64,000 bases of DNA from Streptomyces sp. NBC_00390 (lineage in GTDB: Bacteria; Actinomycetota; Actinomycetes; Streptomycetales; Streptomycetaceae), in contig NZ_CP107945.1 of the NCBI RefSeq assembly GCF_036057275.1, positions 7,750,001 through 7,814,000 on the forward strand, in the 5' to 3' direction. The notes under the pieces were generated by a model. It was not told the origin of the DNA. It saw only the letters and a program-made list of their open reading frames with translations, and searched no databases. How positions within the stretch are numbered: the first letter of the stretch is position 1; each line of letters opens with the position of its first letter. The translations under genes and the position numbers were made by a program. Shown here one piece after another: positions 60,754 through 64,000 of this stretch.

Positions 60754-61255
60754 ATGAGTGACACCCATTTCGACGCCCTGATCGTCGGCGCTGGGCTCTC
60801 GGGCATCGGCACCGCCTGCCAGATCACCGGTGAGTTCCCCGCTGAGGGTCGCCGGCCTGTCACCGCCCTGTACGAGGCGACTGGTGAGCAGCGCACCCAC
60901 ACCTGCGGCTTCCTCATCAACTGCACCGGCTACTACAACTACAACCCCGGGTTACCTCCCCGAGTTCTGGGCGTGGACCGCTTCGGCGGTCAGTGCGTCC
61001 ACCCGCAGCACTGGCCCGAGGACCTCGACTAGACGGCAAGAAGGTCGTGGTCATCGACAGCGGCGCCACCGCGGTCACCGTGGTGCCTTCGATGGCAGGC
61101 CGAGCCGAGCACGTGGCGACCGGTTCCTGCCCACGTCGTGGGTGTTCTGGCTCGCCCGCCGGCGCAACATCGGGATCCAGCCTGGGCTCTACCTGGCCTG
61201 CAAGCGGTGGCCGAAGTACCCGACCCTCGCTGGGCCGCCCAACAACGTACGGAGC
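60754..61255 (+). pseudogene. Flavin (Baeyer-Villiger-type) monooxygenase, deleted and frameshifted
   Basis: MSDTHFDALIVGAGLSGIGT begins a class B monooxygenase, but about 100 residues are missing before VTALYEATGEQRTHTCGFLI. Then NCTGYYNYN, RFGGQCVHPQHWPEDLD-stop and, in other frames, GKKVVVIDSGATAVTVVPS and FWLARRRNIGIQPGLYLACK follow. The C-terminal half is absent. The remnant ends directly before the next gene's RBS. Confidence 0.8.
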
Positions 61256-61259
61256 TGCC

Positions 61260-61547
61260 ATGACTTACCCGCACGCCCACCCGCACGCCTCCCGCCTTCA
61301 TCATCGTCCGCAGCCTCACCGCCCGGGTGTGTCCTTCGCCCTGGTCAACGGATCGGCCTTCGCCGTGCACGTGCTGCTCGCCTGCTCCGCAGCCGGGTTG
61401 ATGGCCACCCGTGTCTGGGGAGAGATCAGCTTCGGCGTGCTGGCCCTGCTCTTCCAGGGCTTCCTGCTGGTGTGGACGGCGGCGCGGTTCGACCGCCGCG
61501 CGGACGGACGCCCGGCTCCTCAGGAGGACGGGGAGGAGAACAGATGA
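61260..61547 (+). CDS. Small two-helix membrane protein, DUF485-like
   Basis: A 95-residue protein with a His/Pro-rich N-terminus and two helices, VSFALVNGSAFAVHVLLACS and FGVLALLFQGFLLVWTAARF. The layout LMATRVWGEISFGVLALL resembles DUF485 proteins (YjcH type), which sit upstream of acetate-type sodium/solute symporters. Its stop overlaps the symporter start by four bases, supporting that pairing. Confidence 0.7.
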   Translation: MTYPHAHPHASRLHHRPQPHRPGVSFALVNGSAFAVHVLLACSAAGLMATRVWGEISFGVLALLFQGFLLVWTAARFDRRADGRPAPQEDGEENR

Positions 61548-63208
61548 GTCAGCGGATCCTGCTCGCCGCGCCCGGCGCCCTGGACAGCGACACGCAGGCC
61601 TTCGTCCTGGTGGCCTTTCTGACGCTCATCGTCCCCATCCTGTTCATCTGCGTCCTGAGCGGCCCCGGGAGGGACCGGGTCAACGACTTCTACGCAGCGG
61701 GCCGCAGGCTCAAGCCCCTGCGCGGGGCCCTCGTCCTGTCCGGCGTCTGCCTGCCCACGGGCGCGGTGCTCGGCAACACGGGAATTGTCGCGGTCTTCGG
61801 CTACGACGGTCTGTTCATGGCCTTGTGCACCGTGCTGTCACTCGGCGTGCTCCTCCTGCTGGCGCGCCCCCTGCGCGAGCACGCCGGTTACACCCTGGGC
61901 GACACGTTCGCCTTACGGGCTCCAGGGCCGGGGGCGAGGATCGCGACCGCCGTCGTGACCTTGAGCGTGTGCGTCCCCTTTCTGGTCGTGCAACTCTCCG
62001 GCGCGGGCGTGACCACCACGGCGCTGCTGGGAATGACCGGGTCCGGCGCCGAGAAGACAGCCATCGTCATGATCGGCGCACTGGTCGTCTGCGCCACGGT
62101 GTTCGGCGGCATGCGCGGCATGATCGTGATCCAGGTGATCAAAATGGTGGTGCTGCTCGGCGCGGCCCTGGCGGTGGCAGCGGTGCTGCTCCATCGTTTC
62201 CACTGGAGCGCCGATGCCCTGATCGACGCCGCCGCACAGGGCAGCGGCCGGCCCGCCGGCTATATGAGTCCCGGCCTCTACGCCGACAGCAGCGAATGGG
62301 AGGGCACGCTCGACTTCATCGGCGTGGTGATCACCATCGTGCTGGGAGTGGCGTGCCTGCCACCCGTCGCCATGCAATTGAGCACCGCACCCGACGTCGC
62401 CACCGCGCGCCGTACGGTGCGCCACACCATCACCATCGTCGGCGCGTTCTGCCTGACGACGGCTCTGATGGGCCTCGCGGGCGCCGCGTTGATCGGCGCA
62501 CAGGCGATCGTGGCCGCCGATCCTGCCGGCAACAGCGCCCTGCTGCTGCTCACCGGCGAACTGGCGGGCGGCTCGTCCACCGACGCGAAGGGGGCACTCT
62601 TCGTCGTCCTGGTTTCCTCCGCGGTGTTCCTCACCACGCTGACCGCCGTGGCGAGCATCACCCTGGCCGCCGCGGGATCGATCGCCCACGACCTGTACAC
62701 GAAGGTGCTGCGCCGTGGGCGCACGACCGAGGGCCGGGAGGTGGCCGCCGCCCGCATGGCGTCCGCCGGGGTCGGAATCCTGAGCATCGTGCTGGCGGTC
62801 TGGGTGCAGGGATGGAACATCCTGTTCCTGACGCAGACGGGCCTTGCGGTGGCGGCCTCCTGCCTGCTTCCGGCGGTGGTGTACTCCCTCTTCTGGAGCG
62901 GCTACACCCGGGCCGGGCTCCTCTGGACGCTGTACGGGGGCCTGGTCTGCAGCGTCGGACTGCAGATCATCAGCCCCGTCTTCTCCGGCACCCCCTTGGC
63001 GCTCTTCCCGGAGTGGCACATCGACTGGTTCCCGCTGCAGACGGTCGTCCTCGTGTCGATTCCCGCCGGCTTCCTGTTCGGCTGGCTGGGCAGCGTCGTG
63101 GGAAGGCAAGGAAGGAAGGGCAAGGAGGTCCGGGACAGCCGAGCAGCCAATGGGAGCCTCAGGACACATCTGGGCGCCGTGCCCACTGAGAGGCCCCGAA
63201 CCGGATAG
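61544..63208 (+). CDS. Sodium/solute symporter (SSS family, ActP-like)
   Basis: A 554-residue membrane protein with about 13 helices. DRVNDFYAAGRRLKPLRGAL and the following GNTGIVAVFGYDGLFMAL match the first helices of cation/acetate symporters; the sodium-site helices around TLTAVASITLAAAGSIAHDL are also typical. The substrate is probably a short monocarboxylate. GGGAGGAG precedes the ATG, which overlaps the DUF485-like stop. Confidence 0.9.
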   Translation: MSQRILLAAPGALDSDTQAFVLVAFLTLIVPILFICVLSGPGRDRVNDFYAAGRRLKPLRGALVLSGVCLPTGAVLGNTGIVAVFGYDGLFMALCTVLSLGVLLLLARPLREHAGYTLGDTFALRAPGPGARIATAVVTLSVCVPFLVVQLSGAGVTTTALLGMTGSGAEKTAIVMIGALVVCATVFGGMRGMIVIQVIKMVVLLGAALAVAAVLLHRFHWSADALIDAAAQGSGRPAGYMSPGLYADSSEWEGTLDFIGVVITIVLGVACLPPVAMQLSTAPDVATARRTVRHTITIVGAFCLTTALMGLAGAALIGAQAIVAADPAGNSALLLLTGELAGGSSTDAKGALFVVLVSSAVFLTTLTAVASITLAAAGSIAHDLYTKVLRRGRTTEGREVAAARMASAGVGILSIVLAVWVQGWNILFLTQTGLAVAASCLLPAVVYSLFWSGYTRAGLLWTLYGGLVCSVGLQIISPVFSGTPLALFPEWHIDWFPLQTVVLVSIPAGFLFGWLGSVVGRQGRKGKEVRDSRAANGSLRTHLGAVPTERPRTG

Positions 63209-63617
63209 GGGGCAGCGCCAGTGTGTCCGGCAGGCTGAATGAGTGCAGATCCCGGAGGACCGCGCCCAGCTCGCCGTACGTCGCCTTCCGGTCGCACTCC
63301 TTGATCAGATGCCAGAACGTCACCGGGTGACCGCCGACGACCAAGAGTTGTTCCGGGTCGTCGACCACGCGAGTCACAGGGAAGCCCTCAGCCGAGAGCC
63401 AGCGTGATACCCGTACCTCACGCCGCGACGACTCCAGGTATTCCGTCGACCGCGCGATGCGCACCACCACCGGATGTGCCGCGAGACGGAACAGGGCGTT
63501 CTCGCCCAGGCGGATCAGAGAAGCGCCGTCACCGTCGAGGCCAGCCTGTCGGCACGATGCGGTCAGAACCTTCGCAGCGCCGGCCGACGTGCCCCCCGCG
63601 CGTACCTCGATCAGCAC
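63159..63617 (-). CDS. Aminoglycoside-phosphotransferase-like protein, C-terminally truncated
   Basis: About 152 residues covering only the N-lobe of an APH/choline-kinase-fold protein: LTASCRQAGLDGDGASLIRL, GENALFRLAAHPVVVRI, REVRVSRWLSAEGFPVTRV and FWHLIKECDRKATYGELGAV. The catalytic loop HGD and DxD of the C-lobe are missing, so it cannot act as a kinase. Its 3' end overlaps the last 50 bases of the convergent symporter gene. The start is uncertain (GTG 63617 or 63635). Best regarded as a broken gene. Confidence 0.65.
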   Translation of the reverse strand: MLIEVRAGGTSAGAAKVLTASCRQAGLDGDGASLIRLGENALFRLAAHPVVVRIARSTEYLESSRREVRVSRWLSAEGFPVTRVVDDPEQLLVVGGHPVTFWHLIKECDRKATYGELGAVLRDLHSFSLPDTLALPPIRFGASQWARRPDVS

Positions 63618-63869
63618 CAGACGGCAGGCCTGCACCCACTCCCTCCTGTTACCGCCAACCCGGTATCCGGACCCTCGAGGCAGCCAGCGCCGACAGCAGA
63701 CGTCAGAGCGACGGTACCCAGAGATGTCGGAGACAGGCGGGACCGGGGCGTGACGATCTGCCGTCCCCGGAGAGAACGATCACTGAGCAGCCGGTCGACC
63801 TGCTGGTACGCGGTCGACGAAAAGGACTACTAGCACCAATGCCGTGTAGTTAGCGTTGAGCGTCCGACG

Positions 63870-64000
63870 TCAAGGGGTGCGGGTGGTCAGAATGTCGATG
63901 CTGATGGTGGCCTTGTAGCTGGTTCTGTCGACGGTGCCTCTGGCGTTGTACTTCGAGATGGCGCGTTTGACGACGCGTGGCCGGGTGCGGATGCGCCGGT
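63870..64000 (-). mobile_element. IS transposase C-terminus (IS4-type), cut by right edge
   Basis: The last 43 or so residues of a transposase: PRVVKRAISKYNARGTVDRT and SYKATISIDILTTRTP-stop. This tail is typical of IS4-group transposases of actinomycetes. The IS end should lie left of the stop, around 63825-63865 (CAATGCCGTGTAGTTAGCGT), but the terminal repeat cannot be confirmed without the other end. Confidence 0.75.

Overview
The window is high-GC DNA with actinomycete codon use, frequent GTG/TTG starts, ATGA-type stop/start overlaps and GTTCACC-type direct repeats. Its gene families (CYP102 fusion, SpoIIE-type phosphatase with an HATPase domain, DUF1707, DUF6153-like remnant, IS4/IS5-type transposase scraps) fit a Streptomyces or a close relative. 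Many of its genes are accessory and many are broken, as expected for a chromosome arm or large plasmid. No rRNA, tRNA or CRISPR array was seen.

1-16.1 kb is an arsenic/phosphate island. A pstSCAB transporter operon is followed by a winged-helix regulator whose receiver domain has lost its phospho-acceptor. Next come arsC1 (divergent from arsR1), a trx-trxB-arsC2 operon divergent from arsR2-aquaglyceroporin-arsO1 (arsO1 is frameshifted), a second PstS-like protein, a DinB protein, an internally deleted arsN-like acetyltransferase, arsR3 with arsO2, and a third flavoprotein followed by arsI, a C-As lyase. Exact copies of a 16-bp dyad (ATAG-N8-CTAT) lie in front of pstS and arsC1, each beside an 11-bp-spaced PHO box. 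This suggests joint control by an ArsR repressor and PhoP. No Acr3, ArsB or ArsA is present; the aquaglyceroporin is the likely arsenite exit.

16-26.6 kb is a decayed stretch. It holds broken MFS, DUF6153-like and DUF3291-like genes and two transposase tails. Scattered intact genes encode a MerR regulator, DoxX, DUF1707, an ABM-domain protein, a PPOX-fold protein, an FMN reductase, a GNAT, a beta-lactamase-like hydrolase, an acyl-CoA dehydrogenase behind a KstR-like site, and a small membrane protein.

26.6-48.5 kb looks like a catabolic region. A TetR gene divergent from a flavin monooxygenase occurs twice, and an alpha/beta-hydrolase is linked to each. The monooxygenase is a remnant at 28.2 kb and intact at 39.2 kb, and both divergent promoters carry the same 24-bp operator. 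The intact copy has a minus-strand run (TetR, type I sulfatase, hydrolase, SDR, broken lactate-monooxygenase-like gene) and a plus-strand run (monooxygenase, acyl-CoA ligase, MFS transporter, broken aldehyde dehydrogenase, formylglycine-generating enzyme). A ketone could be converted to an ester, hydrolysed, desulfated and activated to a CoA thioester; this pathway is inferred. An SDR, an acyl-CoA dehydrogenase and a MarR regulator follow. A heme-copper-oxidase subunit III/IV-like pair sits beside the first copy.

48.5-64 kb carries a PAS/GAF/SpoIIE/HATPase protein with altered phosphatase residues, a self-sufficient CYP102-type P450, a CLC channel, a GH15 enzyme, a deleted glucose-dehydrogenase-like gene, an AraC regulator divergent from another deleted monooxygenase, a DUF485-like/sodium-solute symporter pair, a truncated aminoglycoside-phosphotransferase-like gene and the 3' end of an IS transposase. 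Recurring small internal deletions and single-base shifts mark the whole window.
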